A DNA stretch of 38,346 nucleotides from Acidihalobacter_A sp037381185 (GCF_037381185.1 NZ_JARRQY010000032.1:1-38346); one strand, 5' to 3'. Counted from the first letter of the stretch, positions 1 to 7,381 are shown. Translations and numbers: made by a program. The notes: generated by a model from the letters alone, not told the origin.

Positions 1-5
1 GCAGA

Positions 6-115
6 CCTCGAGCGCACACCCCGCCACGGGGCACCGCAGGCACTTGCCTTCCAGGCAAAGCCTGCTCGGGCGGCGTCCTTGCCGCCCGACCCCGCGCCGG
101 GGTGCACGCTCGAGG
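6..115 (+). repeat. 110-bp two-hairpin module A, copy 1
   Basis: The outer stem is CCTCGAGCG (6-14) with CGCTCGAGG (107-115). Inside are two hairpins. The first has GCAGGC (36-41) pairing GCCTGC (60-65), with an inner TTGCCT/AGGCAA stem. The second has GGGCGGC (68-74) pairing GCCGCCC (81-87). The fold is a three-way junction. The module at 246-355 is the same design in reverse orientation and has the same length. Confidence 0.75.
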
Positions 116-245
116 CAAGGCCTAACGGGAAGCGGAGAGTCAAAACAGAACGTACTCCAAACCTGTGAGCTGTGACCAAACGAGTTCAGAGAGCTTCGGC
201 TTCGGACTCGCCCTGTTTTGACGTTGAGTCCCCCCTGATCGCTTG

Positions 246-355
246 CCTCGCGAACGTACCCCTGGGCGGGGATGGCTGACAGGGATGTCAGCCAAGCAGC
301 TTTTGGCCTGGATGGCCAATAGCTGCGAGCCCCGTTCAGGGGTACGTTCGCGAGG
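246..355 (-). repeat. 110-bp two-hairpin module B, copy 1 (inverted relative to module A)
   Basis: The outer stem is a perfect 19-bp inverted repeat, 246-264 with 337-355. Inside, GGCTGAC (274-280) pairs GTCAGCC (287-293). GCAGCT (296-301) pairs AGCTGC (321-326), enclosing TTGGCC/GGCCAA. Read as the reverse complement it aligns with module A along its length, so A and B form a facing pair about 130 bp apart. Confidence 0.75.
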
Positions 356-376
356 TTGCCCGACAGGGACAAGCAC

Positions 377-642
377 AGCACTCTGCGCCTGTGCCATTGG
401 CGGCTGCAGCGACTCCAGGCTGTTTCGCCACAAGGCGCGTCGCGCAGGGAAGGCTCATTGCCTTCGCCAGCGGCGCAACACCGGGGCGGGACAGCCTGGA
501 GACGCCCTTCGGGTGGGCTGGTGTGCGCCCAGGGCTGCGTTGCGGCGCTTGCCAAGGGCTCGGGCCATTGCCTTCGCACCACGCCTTGCCCTGAACGCAC
601 GCCAGCCCACTGCAGTCGCGAATGGCACAGGTGCAGAGTGCT
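377..642. repeat. Long inverted-repeat core of composite repeat, copy 1
   Basis: The 22-nt arm at 377-398 matches the reverse complement of 621-642 at 21 positions, and similarity continues inward past the arms. Within the loop, GGCTGGTGTGCG (516-527) pairs with CGCACGCCAGCC (596-607), with one G-T pair, giving another closed sub-domain. The transcript or single strand would form a ~266-nt branched hairpin. It is repeated at 7816-8080 in copy 2. Confidence 0.65.
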
Positions 643-887
643 TTGGGGGTGCGTTTCTTTCGCCGGTTCCTTTGCGCATTCAAAGAAATCGGCTCGGGCG
701 CGCCACCACGACAGATCGAAGCCGTTAGCCTTCAATCGCGCACGAAATTGACCCTGAAACCTGAATGGGCGGCGGTGTGGTTGATCGCGCCTCCAATCGC
801 TCAGCCGAGCCCAAGCCCCCCATCCACCCCGGTATATTTGCCGGTCCAATCGGGCTAGAATCGACCCTTGCCAAGGGAGGAAACACT

Positions 888-1406
888 ATGAATCCCCGAT
901 TGTTTACCATCGTCGCCCTGATTTTCGCCGCTGCAGCGCTGCGCTTGATCCCGCATCCGGCCAATGTGGCTCCGATCGCCGCGCTCGCGTTGTTCGCCGG
1001 TTCGTACCTGGAAGACCGCCGTCTGGCTTTCGCCGTGCCGTTCGGTGCGTTGCTGCTCAGTGATTCGGTGCTCGGCCTGTATCCGGGGTTGGTGTTCGTG
1101 TACGCCGGTTTCGCGCTCAGCGTCTGCGTCGGCTTCGCCCTGCGCAAACGTAACGTTGTGCGTATCGCGGCCGGTACGCTGATCAGCGCGCTGGTGTTCT
1201 TCCTGATCACCAATTTCGGCGCATGGATGACGCTGCCGATGTATCCCAAGACGCCCGAAGGTCTGTTGGCGGCCTACGTGGCAGGTATTCCGTTTCTGCG
1301 CAATGCTCTGGTGGGGGATGTGCTGTACGTGGGCGTGTTGTTCGGCGGTTTTGCGCTGGCCGAACGACGCCTGCGTTGGCTGGGCCGACCGTTAGCCCAT
1401 ACGTGA
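888..1406 (+). CDS. Small integral membrane protein, DUF6580-like
   Basis: This is a 172-residue hydrophobic protein with about five to six membrane segments separated by very short loops. It begins MNPRLFTIVALIF and ends with a basic tail (RRLRWLGRP). The start at 888 is preceded by GGGAGGAAA at good spacing; an in-frame ATG at 765 lies in the repeat-flanking DNA and has no such site. The compact layout and the Pro/Asn-containing first loop (LIPHPANVAPIAALALF) resemble the DUF6580 group, which looks like substrate-binding components of ECF-type vitamin transporters. That link is family-level memory, not proven here. A TAGAAT hexamer at 856-861 could serve as its -10. It is transcribed alone, away from the repeat and ahead of the DsrE2-like gene. 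Confidence 0.7.
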   Translation: MNPRLFTIVALIFAAAALRLIPHPANVAPIAALALFAGSYLEDRRLAFAVPFGALLLSDSVLGLYPGLVFVYAGFALSVCVGFALRKRNVVRIAAGTLISALVFFLITNFGAWMTLPMYPKTPEGLLAAYVAGIPFLRNALVGDVLYVGVLFGGFALAERRLRWLGRPLAHT

Positions 1407-1417
1407 TGTGGCGTAAC

Positions 1418-1446
1418 TTGACACAGCGTATTAATAGGATAATTAT
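1418..1446 (+). promoter_or_regulatory. Strong sigma70-type promoter for the DsrE2-like gene
   Basis: A perfect -35 hexamer TTGACA lies at 1418-1423. The AT-rich stretch around 1440-1446 (TAATTAT) sits 16-17 bp downstream as a -10 region. It falls in the 79-bp gap before 1486, directly after the preceding gene, in otherwise GC-rich DNA. Confidence 0.6.
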
Positions 1447-1485
1447 TTTCTGATAAACTAAATCATTATTCGGAGGATGCGGAGA

Positions 1486-1965
1486 ATGTCGGAGAAAAAA
1501 CTTGCGATTATAGCCACCAAGGGCACGCTGGATTGGGGCTATCCCCCGTTCATTCTGGCTTCGACCGCGGCGGCACTGGGTTACGATACCGAGGTGTTTT
1601 TCACCTTCTACGGCTTGCAGCTGCTGAAGAAGGACATGGATCTTAAGGTCAGCGCGCTGGGTAACCCCGGCATGCCCATGCCCGGCGGTATGGACAAGTG
1701 GTTCCCCACGCTGGGTCTTGCTCTGCCCGGCATGGAGAGCATGATGACTATGATGATGAAGAACAAGATGAAGGCCAAGGGCGTGGCCAGCCTGGAAGAT
1801 CTGCGTGAACTCTGTCTAGAGGCGGAGGTGCGCATGGTAGCCTGCCAGATGACCGTCGACCTGTTCGAGATGAATCCGTCCGAGTTCATTGACGGCGTCG
1901 AGTTCGGCGGCGCGGCGACCTTCTTCGAGTTCGCCGGCGAAAGCGATATCTGCCTGTTCATCTAA
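1486..1965 (+). CDS. DsrE/DsrF-like (DsrE2-type) sulfur-handling protein
   Basis: This 159-residue protein carries the DsrE2 signature: KGTLDWGYPPFILAST near the N-terminus, followed by EVFFTFYGL and a Met-rich linker (residues ~55-95) with PGMPMPGGMDKW and PGMESMMTMMM. The family comprises peroxiredoxin-fold proteins that accept or move sulfane sulfur with TusA and rhodanese partners in sulfur oxidisers. Cysteines are present in CLEAE and ACQMT. The start at 1486 is chosen because GGAGG (1473-1477) is 8 nt upstream; the ATG at 1477 overlaps that site. No tusA or rhodanese gene is adjacent, so it is an orphan here, but soxB elsewhere in the window supports a sulfur-oxidation role. A hairpin follows at 1972-2005. 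Confidence 0.8.
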   Translation: MSEKKLAIIATKGTLDWGYPPFILASTAAALGYDTEVFFTFYGLQLLKKDMDLKVSALGNPGMPMPGGMDKWFPTLGLALPGMESMMTMMMKNKMKAKGVASLEDLRELCLEAEVRMVACQMTVDLFEMNPSEFIDGVEFGGAATFFEFAGESDICLFI

Positions 1966-1971
1966 GGCAGC

Positions 1972-2005
1972 AGGCACAGCGGACCTCTGTCGGCCCGCTG
2001 TGCCT
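1972..2005 (+). terminator. Hairpin terminator or attenuator after the DsrE2-like gene
   Basis: A perfect 11-bp stem, AGGCACAGCGG (1972-1982) with CCGCTGTGCCT (1995-2005), has a 12-nt loop and is followed by TTCGTCCCCCTT. The next gene starts only 14 nt later, so any termination is probably partial. Confidence 0.55.
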
Positions 2006-2018
2006 TTCGTCCCCCTTC

Positions 2019-2474
2019 ATGTCAGCAGTTTCCCCCATATCCGAAACCGGATTTCTCGCACGCTACCGCAACGGTAGTTTTAGCGGCATTCTGCGCTGGC
2101 ATCAGCTCGATGCATTCTGGGAGACGCTGCGCGCTGCGGCCGATCAAGGCTGGTATGTCTATGCCGTGGGCGAGGCGGTGCCGCAGGACGTTTCTACGGC
2201 GGACGAGGTGCTGCGCTTCATTGACGAGATCGACGCCCTGCTGCGTCGCGAGCACGATGAGGACTATTGCGGCATCGTGTACGCGGACGATCTGCGCGCA
2301 CCGACGCTGATCAAGATCTTCGATCCCAACAATCTTGGTTCGAGCTGCGGCTCGAGCGCAAATCCGCCGAAGCCGGGCTGGCTTATGAGTCTGCAGCAGC
2401 CGGTCGACCTGGCCGATGCCGCACCGTTGCCGAACAATCGTCGGCGCTGGTGGCAGCGCCTGTTCGGCGGCTGA
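2019..2474 (+). CDS. Conserved hypothetical soluble protein
   Basis: This is 151 residues, acidic in the middle and ending in a basic, tryptophan-containing tail (NNRRRWWQRLFGG). I do not recognise a family. It contains RYRNGSFSGILRWHQLDAFW near the N-terminus and a central YCGIVYADDL-like strand. A GSSCGSS segment at ~116-122 is followed by PPKPGW. It has no signal peptide or membrane segment. It lies 53 nt downstream of the DsrE2-like gene on the same strand and may be read by leakage through the intervening hairpin. A function in sulfur metabolism would be only guilt by association. Confidence 0.6.
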   Translation: MSAVSPISETGFLARYRNGSFSGILRWHQLDAFWETLRAAADQGWYVYAVGEAVPQDVSTADEVLRFIDEIDALLRREHDEDYCGIVYADDLRAPTLIKIFDPNNLGSSCGSSANPPKPGWLMSLQQPVDLADAAPLPNNRRRWWQRLFGG

Positions 2475-2502
2475 GGGGCATCCCGTTTCGGCGGTGCGGG
2501 GC

Positions 2503-2934
2503 TCAGGCCCCGGCAAGTCGTCGTGCGCATTCCAGGTAGGCCTTCTCGTCAGGCGCGGTGCCGTTGCGCTGCGCCTCCCACAGGCTTTCTCCCAGGCAGT
2601 CCATCATGGCGTGTTCGGCTTCGTGGGCGTCTCCGAGACGGGTGCACAGGGTTTGATAGGCAGCACGTATGCCGGGAGGCCGGTCGGTACCGGTCTGTTC
2701 GCGGATGGCCATGTGCATGCCCAAGTGCAGAAACGGATTGGATGCGCCCTGCTCGGGCGGGAAGTCTCCGTGCAGAGCCTCATCGCCGGCATCCATCAGG
2801 GCATGGTATTCGGGATGTTCCTCGATGGTTGCGACGACCTGCGCTGCCAGCGGATCCAGCACTTCGCCGCGCCGACGTTGCGCCCAGGCCTCAAGGAAGA
2901 AATTGCGGATCTGCGAGCGGTCTTGGCCGAACAT
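2503..2934 (-). CDS. DUF1841 family protein
   Basis: This 143-residue soluble protein has the features of DUF1841: MFGQDRSQIRNFFLEAW at the start, EHPEYHALM in the middle, and the conserved NPFLHLGMHMAIREQ segment with several histidines, then H-x-AEHAMMDCLGESLWEAQR near the C-terminus. The family is widespread in beta- and gammaproteobacteria and has no assigned role. The clustered His/Glu residues would suit a metal site, which is my inference. It ends convergent with the 2019-2474 gene and follows the GlcG-like gene on the same strand across a 96-bp gap holding a strong hairpin (2995-3022). Confidence 0.85.
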   Translation of the reverse strand: MFGQDRSQIRNFFLEAWAQRRRGEVLDPLAAQVVATIEEHPEYHALMDAGDEALHGDFPPEQGASNPFLHLGMHMAIREQTGTDRPPGIRAAYQTLCTRLGDAHEAEHAMMDCLGESLWEAQRNGTAPDEKAYLECARRLAGA

Positions 2935-2994
2935 GGAAACTTTCGTTTGATGAGGGTAATGGGGCAGTTTGGCCTGTGTGCTGGATCAGGGCAA

Positions 2995-3022
2995 GGCGCG
3001 GGCGGCGCTTGCCGCCCGCGCC
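2995..3022 (-). terminator. Hairpin after the GlcG/HbpS-like gene
   Basis: A perfect 12-bp GC stem, GGCGCGGGCGGC (2995-3006) with GCCGCCCGCGCC (3011-3022), encloses a GCTT tetraloop. It starts 9 nt past the stop codon of the minus-strand gene at 3031. There is no U tract on either side, so it may act as an mRNA 3'-end stabiliser as much as a terminator. Confidence 0.5.
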
Positions 3023-3030
3023 TGTCCGAT

Positions 3031-3534
3031 TCAGCCTCCGGCCATGTCGAGGTCGTCCTGCACCGCGGCCACGCCAGCTTTGGCGCAGGCTTCGTCGGTG
3101 GTGCCGGACGGGGCGCCGCTGACGCCCACCGCGCCCAGCAACTGGCCGCCGGCGTGCATCGGCACCGCGCCGGCGCTCATCAACAGACCGGGTACGCGGC
3201 CGAGCGGTGTGTCCGCTCGTGCGCCCAGAGCGGAGGTCGGGGTATTGAAGGACAGTGCCGCGTAGGCTTTCTCGCGGCTGATCTGCAGCGTCAGCCGGGC
3301 GGCCAGGGTGTCGCGCAGGACGACTTGCGGATTGCCGCCGCGGTCGAGAACGGTCACCGCGATCGAGACGCCCTTGCTGCGACAGGTTTTGATCGCGGTG
3401 TCGGCGATGCGCTGTGCGGTATCCAACGAGAGCTGCGGTGTGTGTACCATCAAGGGTTGCTCGGCGTGGACTGGGGTCGCGGCGCCCAGAAGCGCTGCGA
3501 CGTATAGTGCGATGACTGGATGGTCTATACTCAT
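3031..3534 (-). CDS. Exported GlcG/HbpS (DUF336) family haem-binding-like protein
   Basis: This 167-residue protein has a short signal peptide (cleavage likely after HAEQ, residues ~22-26). It then has the DUF336 fold: LSLDTAQRIADTAIKTC, VSIAVTVLDRGGNPQVVLRD, REKAYAALSF, and the conserved glycine-rich end GGQLLGAVGVSGAPSGTTDEACAKAG. Family members include Streptomyces HbpS, which binds haem and iron, and GlcG of the glycolate operon. The substrate here is unknown. AAGGGGT sits at proper spacing before the ATG. It is monocistronic, or loosely followed by the DUF1841 gene. Export suggests a periplasmic redox or cofactor-sensing role, as inference. Confidence 0.8.
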   Translation of the reverse strand: MSIDHPVIALYVAALLGAATPVHAEQPLMVHTPQLSLDTAQRIADTAIKTCRSKGVSIAVTVLDRGGNPQVVLRDTLAARLTLQISREKAYAALSFNTPTSALGARADTPLGRVPGLLMSAGAVPMHAGGQLLGAVGVSGAPSGTTDEACAKAGVAAVQDDLDMAGG

Positions 3535-3722
3535 CGAATACCCCTTTTGTCGTCACGCGGACGTGTGGAATTTTGTCCGTGCAGCAGAAAAATTTGCCCG
3601 TATTGTGTAAATTCGATTTTTTGCGGTCAAAGTAATTGTAGGACATCCGGCACCCTCTCGATTTACCGTGTTCCAGCGGTTCGAAGTACAGGCCGGCGCG
3701 GTATCTGAACCGGTCGAGACCC

Positions 3723-3753
3723 CGGCGGGCCAAGCCCGCCGCTCTCTCTCTCT
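3723..3753 (+). promoter_or_regulatory. Leader hairpin and (CT)6 tract before cfa
   Basis: CGGCGGGC (3723-3730) pairs with GCCCGCCG (3734-3741) around a CAA loop and is followed at once by six CT units (3742-3753). The ribosome binding site CGGAGGAG and start codon 3778 come 24 nt later. The rest of the 3535-3777 gap is AT-richer promoter-like DNA with no clear gene. Confidence 0.4.
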
Positions 3754-3777
3754 GTAATCCCCAAGCGGAGGAGAATC

Positions 3778-5052
3778 ATGCCCCAGCAAGCGTCCAACTT
3801 ACCTACTACCAATTCTGTCCGTACGGCGCCGCGTCGCCGTCGTCGGCCGATTATTGGCAGTGCGCGCAGCCTGATCGCCCAGATGCTCAAAGCGCGTATC
3901 CATATCGGCACACTGACTCTTCGCATGCCGGATGGCGTGCAAATGAGTTTCGGCCAGGGAGAACCGGCTGCTGAGATGATCGTGCGTGAAGATGCGGTGT
4001 TGCGACGCATCCTGCGCGACCCCGGACTGGAACTCGGCGAAACCTATATGGAAGGTGGCTGGGAGGTCGGCGAGGGCGGGTTGCGCAAACTCATCGAGGT
4101 ACTCATGCGCAATTTCGCCGAGGCTCACCCGGCGGGTGCAGAGCGCCTGGCGCTGCCGCTGCTCAAGCTAGTGCAGCAGAGCAACCGCATCGGCCGCTCG
4201 CGGCGCAATGTGTCGCATCACTACGACCTCGATGAATCCCTGTTCCGGACCTTTCTGGACGACGGTATGTTCTACTCCTGCGCCTATTTCGCACGCGAGG
4301 ACATGACGCTGGAGGAAGCGCAGCAGGCCAAGTGCCAGCTGCTGATGGACAAGCTGCGTCTGCAGCCCGGCATGCGCGTGCTGGACATCGGCTCGGGCTG
4401 GGGCGGGCTGGCGATCTATCTGGCCGAGCATGCCGGCGTCGAGGTCGATGGCGTGACGCTATCGACCGAGCAGCTGCGCGTGGCCCAGGAGGAGGCCGAG
4501 CGACGCGGCCTATCGGACCGGGTTCGCTTCCATCTGCGCGACTATCGCGAACAGGATGGCGTGTTCGACCGTATCGTCAGTGTCGGCATGTTCGAACACG
4601 TCGGCGAACCGCAATTCGGCACCTTCTTCCGCAAGGTCGAAAGCCTGTTGGCCCCCGACGGGATCGCGGTGCTGCACACCATCGGTGCGACAGGCGTGCC
4701 GGGGCAGACCAATGCCTGGATCCGGCGCCATATTTTCCCCGGTGGCTACATCCCCTCGCTGTCGCAGATCACCCACCGGGTCGAGCAGGTCAACGGACTG
4801 GTCTATAACGACGTCGAGGTGCTGCGCCAGCACTACGCCTGGACGCTGGCCGAATGGTATCGCCGTTTCCAGGAACGCCGGGTTGAAATCGCCGAACGCA
4901 TGGGCGAAACGTTCTGCCGCATGTGGGAGTTTTACCTGGCCACCAGCGAGGGTTCGTTCCTGTGGTGGGACTTGGTGGTGTTCCATGTCCAGCTGACCCA
5001 TGGCCACGGCCCGGTGCCGGTGACGCGCGACTATCTCTGCCATACGGAGTGA
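3778..5052 (+). CDS. cfa: Cyclopropane-fatty-acyl-phospholipid synthase
   Basis: This 424-residue enzyme transfers a methylene group from S-adenosylmethionine onto unsaturated acyl chains of membrane phospholipids. Its N-terminal lipid-binding part (to ~140) includes ETYMEGGWEV. Then come VSHHYD (145-150), the FYSCAYF segment (165-171), the SAM-binding motif VLDIGSGWGG (201-210), and VGMFEHVG in the catalytic core. The C-terminal HYAWTLAEWYRRF helix and the Trp-rich tail are typical. Length is normal. The start is set by a good GGAGGAG site. The first 30 residues are basic and poorly conserved, so translation could also begin a little later. Cyclopropanation stiffens membranes against acid and other stress, which would fit an acidophile. 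Confidence 0.93.
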   Translation: MPQQASNLPTTNSVRTAPRRRRRPIIGSARSLIAQMLKARIHIGTLTLRMPDGVQMSFGQGEPAAEMIVREDAVLRRILRDPGLELGETYMEGGWEVGEGGLRKLIEVLMRNFAEAHPAGAERLALPLLKLVQQSNRIGRSRRNVSHHYDLDESLFRTFLDDGMFYSCAYFAREDMTLEEAQQAKCQLLMDKLRLQPGMRVLDIGSGWGGLAIYLAEHAGVEVDGVTLSTEQLRVAQEEAERRGLSDRVRFHLRDYREQDGVFDRIVSVGMFEHVGEPQFGTFFRKVESLLAPDGIAVLHTIGATGVPGQTNAWIRRHIFPGGYIPSLSQITHRVEQVNGLVYNDVEVLRQHYAWTLAEWYRRFQERRVEIAERMGETFCRMWEFYLATSEGSFLWWDLVVFHVQLTHGHGPVPVTRDYLCHTE

Positions 5053-5071
5053 TCGGACGAAGCGGGGGCCT

Positions 5072-5629
5072 ATGATGCCGGGCATGCCCGACGTCCTGGA
5101 GGTGCTGGAGTTCTGGTTCGACCCGCGCGTACGTGAGCGCTGGTTCGACTCCACTCCCGAGCTGGACGAGGAGATCCGCGCCCGTTTCCAGCATCGATGG
5201 GAACGGGCCGCGCAAGGCGCGCTGGATTTCTGGGCGGAGCTGCCCGAGGGGGCTCTGGCGCTGGCGATCGTGCTGGACCAGTTCCCGCTGAACATGTTCC
5301 GCGGCGAGCCGCGCAGCTTCGCCACCGAGCAGGCAGCGGTCGGCCTGGCTAGAGCTGCGGTGCGCGCCGGCCTGGATCAGGCTCTGGACCCCGGGCGTCG
5401 GGCGTTCCTGTACATGCCGTTGATGCACAGCGAGGATCTGGCGGACCAGGACGAATCCGTGCGCCTGTTCGAGGCTGGCGGGCTGGAGGGGAACGCCCGC
5501 TTTGCACGTCATCACCGCGAAATCGTCCGGCGCTTCGGGCGGTTCCCCCATCGAAATGCGATACTCGGCAGGCAGAGCACTGCCGAGGAGCTGGAATACC
5601 TGGCTTCCGACGAAGCGTTCAAGGGATAG
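5072..5629 (+). CDS. DUF924 family protein
   Basis: This 185-residue soluble protein has the DUF924 hallmarks: VLEVLEFWFDPRVRERWFDSTPELDEEIRARF at the N-terminus, ALAIVLDQFPLNMFRG in the middle, YMPLMHSEDLADQDESV, and GRFPHRNAILGRQSTAEELEYL near the end. The family is an all-helical TPR-like domain of unknown biochemical role. It follows cfa by 19 nt and probably belongs to the same transcript with the next three genes. ATG codons at 5072, 5075 and 5084 are all possible; GGGGG lies just before the first. Confidence 0.9.
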   Translation: MMPGMPDVLEVLEFWFDPRVRERWFDSTPELDEEIRARFQHRWERAAQGALDFWAELPEGALALAIVLDQFPLNMFRGEPRSFATEQAAVGLARAAVRAGLDQALDPGRRAFLYMPLMHSEDLADQDESVRLFEAGGLEGNARFARHHREIVRRFGRFPHRNAILGRQSTAEELEYLASDEAFKG

Positions 5630-5634
5630 CCGGA

Positions 5635-5826
5635 ATGCTTGACGAAAGGGATCGGCGTCTGGCCGAGGCGGTGCGCCAAGCCTGCATACGGGCGTTGCGT
5701 GAGGGCTACGACACCGCCGGCATCAGCGGTCTGTGTGCCGAGGGCGCGCTGGAGGCGGCCTTGAGCGCCGTGCAGCGGCTGGATCTCGATACGGTGGTCG
5801 AGGAGGCCCGTGGGACGGGGCAATAG
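5635..5826 (+). CDS. Small conserved helical protein
   Basis: This 63-residue protein (MLDERDRRLAEAVRQAC... AGISGLCAEGALEAAL...) is short, charged and predicted to be all helical. It begins 5 nt after the DUF924 gene. Sequences with the AGISGLCAEGA motif occur as small hypothetical proteins in other gammaproteobacteria, sometimes labelled acetyltransferase without any GNAT domain. I see no catalytic motif. Tight packing in the cluster supports a real gene. Confidence 0.7.
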   Translation: MLDERDRRLAEAVRQACIRALREGYDTAGISGLCAEGALEAALSAVQRLDLDTVVEEARGTGQ

Positions 5827-5835
5827 AGGGGGCAT

Positions 5836-6615
5836 ATGGAAGAGAAGTTCTTCGAGCCGCTGAACTGTGGCCAGTGCGCCGGCGCCGAGCTGCTGGATTT
5901 CGACTTCAGCTTCGCGTTTCAACCCATTGTCGACTTTCGGAGCCGATCGGTCGTCGCCTATGAGGCGCTGGTGCGGGGTGTTGCGGGCGAACCTGCAGGA
6001 ACCGTGTTGGAGCGCCTGAATGACGCCAACCGTTACCGGTTCGATCAGGCCTGCCGGGTCAAGGCGGTAAAGCTCGCTGCCGAGCTGGGAGTGGGCGTCG
6101 ACCTGAACATCAACTTCTTCCCCAACGCGGTCTACAAACCGGAACTGTGCATCCGCACGACCTTGAGCGCAGCCGAGTTCTATGGCTTTCCGATTGAGCG
6201 CATTGTGTTCGAAGTGACCGAAGATGAACGCATCCAGGATCGTCAGCGTCTGCGTTCGATCATCGAGTACTACCAGCACCTGGGGTTTCGTACCGCAATC
6301 GACGATTTCGGCGCAGGCTATGCGGGGCTCAATCTGCTCGCCGCATATCAGCCTAACTATATCAAACTCGATCGAGAGCTGATCGCCGATATCGATGCGC
6401 AGCCGATCCGTCAGGCCATCGTGCGCGGCATCCTGCAGACTTGCGGCGAACTAGGTGTTGGTGTGCTGGCCGAAGGGGTGGAGACGGCCGAGGAGTTCGG
6501 TTGGCTGCAGGACTGCGGCGTCGAGCTGTTTCAGGGCTACTGGTTCGCGCGGCCGGCATTCGAAGCATTGCCCGAGGTTCCGGTTGAGCGCTACGCCGGG
6601 CAGGGATCGGCATGA
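5836..6615 (+). CDS. Stand-alone EAL domain cyclic-di-GMP phosphodiesterase
   Basis: This 259-residue protein is essentially one EAL domain. The signature is E43-A-L, followed by NINFFPN (91-97), FEVTEDE (125-131), the DDFG motif (IDDFGAGYAGLNLL, 155-168), K177 in KLDRELI, EGVET (213-217) and Q233 in FQGYWFARP. All metal and catalytic residues I can check are present, so hydrolysis of c-di-GMP to pGpG is likely. No GGDEF, PAS or membrane segment is present; the 25-residue N-terminal extension has a CGQC pair. It overlaps the following acetyltransferase gene by ATGA, so the two are translationally coupled. Confidence 0.93.
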   Translation: MEEKFFEPLNCGQCAGAELLDFDFSFAFQPIVDFRSRSVVAYEALVRGVAGEPAGTVLERLNDANRYRFDQACRVKAVKLAAELGVGVDLNINFFPNAVYKPELCIRTTLSAAEFYGFPIERIVFEVTEDERIQDRQRLRSIIEYYQHLGFRTAIDDFGAGYAGLNLLAAYQPNYIKLDRELIADIDAQPIRQAIVRGILQTCGELGVGVLAEGVETAEEFGWLQDCGVELFQGYWFARPAFEALPEVPVERYAGQGSA

Positions 6616-7121
6616 GCGCGGATGATTCCGCGCAGCTTCGGCTACGTTCTGCGGAGGCGGATGACTGGCCTGCGATCTGGCCGTTTTTCCGCGCAATCGT
6701 GGAGGTCGGCGAAAGCTACTCCTATCCTTCCGACATGCCGGAGTCCGATGCACGAGTCGTGTGGATGGAGGCGCCGGCGGCGACTTATGTCGCCGAGCGT
6801 GACGGGCGGGCGGTCGGCAGCTATTACATCAAGCCGAACCAGCTCGGGCGTGGTGCGCACGTGTGCAACTGCGGCTACATGGTCGATCCGACCGCGCGTG
6901 GCGGCGGCGTGGCCACGGCGATGTGTCTGCACTCGCAGGACGAGGCGAGGCGGTTAGGGTTTCTCGCCATGCAGTTCAATCTGGTGGTGGCGAGCAACGA
7001 GGCGGCGGTGCATCTGTGGCGCAAGCTCGGCTTCGAGGAGGTTGGGGTGTTGCCGCGGGCTTTCGATCATGCGCGATTGGGCTTGGTGGATGCGTTGGTG
7101 ATGTATCGGTGGTTGGGGTGA
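6612..7121 (+). CDS. GNAT family N-acetyltransferase
   Basis: This 169-residue GNAT fold has the acetyl-CoA-binding motif A region VDPTARGGGVATAMCLHSQDEARRLG at ~96-120 and the motif B region ASNEAAVHLWRKLGFEEVG near the C-terminus. The N-terminal half (YPSDMPESDARVVWMEAP) resembles the amino-acid/small-molecule branch. The substrate cannot be read from the sequence. It is coupled by a 4-nt overlap to the EAL gene and is the last gene before the second composite repeat; its own short C-terminus (VMYRWLG) is intact. Confidence 0.88.
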   Translation: MSADDSAQLRLRSAEADDWPAIWPFFRAIVEVGESYSYPSDMPESDARVVWMEAPAATYVAERDGRAVGSYYIKPNQLGRGAHVCNCGYMVDPTARGGGVATAMCLHSQDEARRLGFLAMQFNLVVASNEAAVHLWRKLGFEEVGVLPRAFDHARLGLVDALVMYRWLG

Positions 7122-7295
7122 GGGTTTTGCGTGGGCGTGTGCGTGTGCGCGAGTGAAGGCTACGTACTCGTTGAGGGTGGTGATCGGTTTCGTGCGCGAT
7201 TCGAGCAACAGAGCAGCTGAGATAGTTTTCTATTCTTGCATGGTTGGGGTTCTTTTCGGGCGCGAATCAGCAGCAGGTGCTTTTGGTCTTACTTG
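7122..7295. other. Short intergenic spacer
   Basis: This is 174 bp between the acetyltransferase gene and the composite repeat. It holds a GTGCGTGTGCG-like run just past the stop codon and a stretch rich in short palindromes. I see no gene, and no convincing terminator before the repeat itself. Confidence 0.5.
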
Positions 7296-7381
7296 GGTGA
7301 CGCGCCCGAGCCCCTTTCTTTGCACGCCCAAAGAAAGGTACGAAAGAAAGGCGCCCGAAAGGCCTTGACCCTACGGGCAAA

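Larger units (their letters stand above)
1..707. repeat. Composite structured intergenic repeat, copy 1 (left end cut by window)
   Basis: This non-coding block is nearly the same as 7382-8211 read in the same direction. It consists of a 110-bp two-hairpin module (6-115), a spacer with GTCAAAACAG and its inverse CTGTTTTGAC, a second 110-bp module in inverted orientation (246-355), and a long inverted-repeat core (377-642). It ends in a border, GGCTCGGGCGCG (691-702), that matches the terminal repeat of copy 2. No reading frame here has a ribosome binding site or a recognisable product, and frames that are open overlap on both strands, as expected for GC-rich palindromic DNA. The left terminus is outside the window. 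Direction is arbitrary because the element is internally near-symmetrical. Confidence 0.8.

Noticed and set aside
243..858. Several overlapping open frames on both strands in the first composite repeat, up to 161 codons
   Set aside because: They lie in palindromic repeat DNA, have no ribosome sites and no recognisable motif. The counterpart frames in copy 2 are not conserved as protein.
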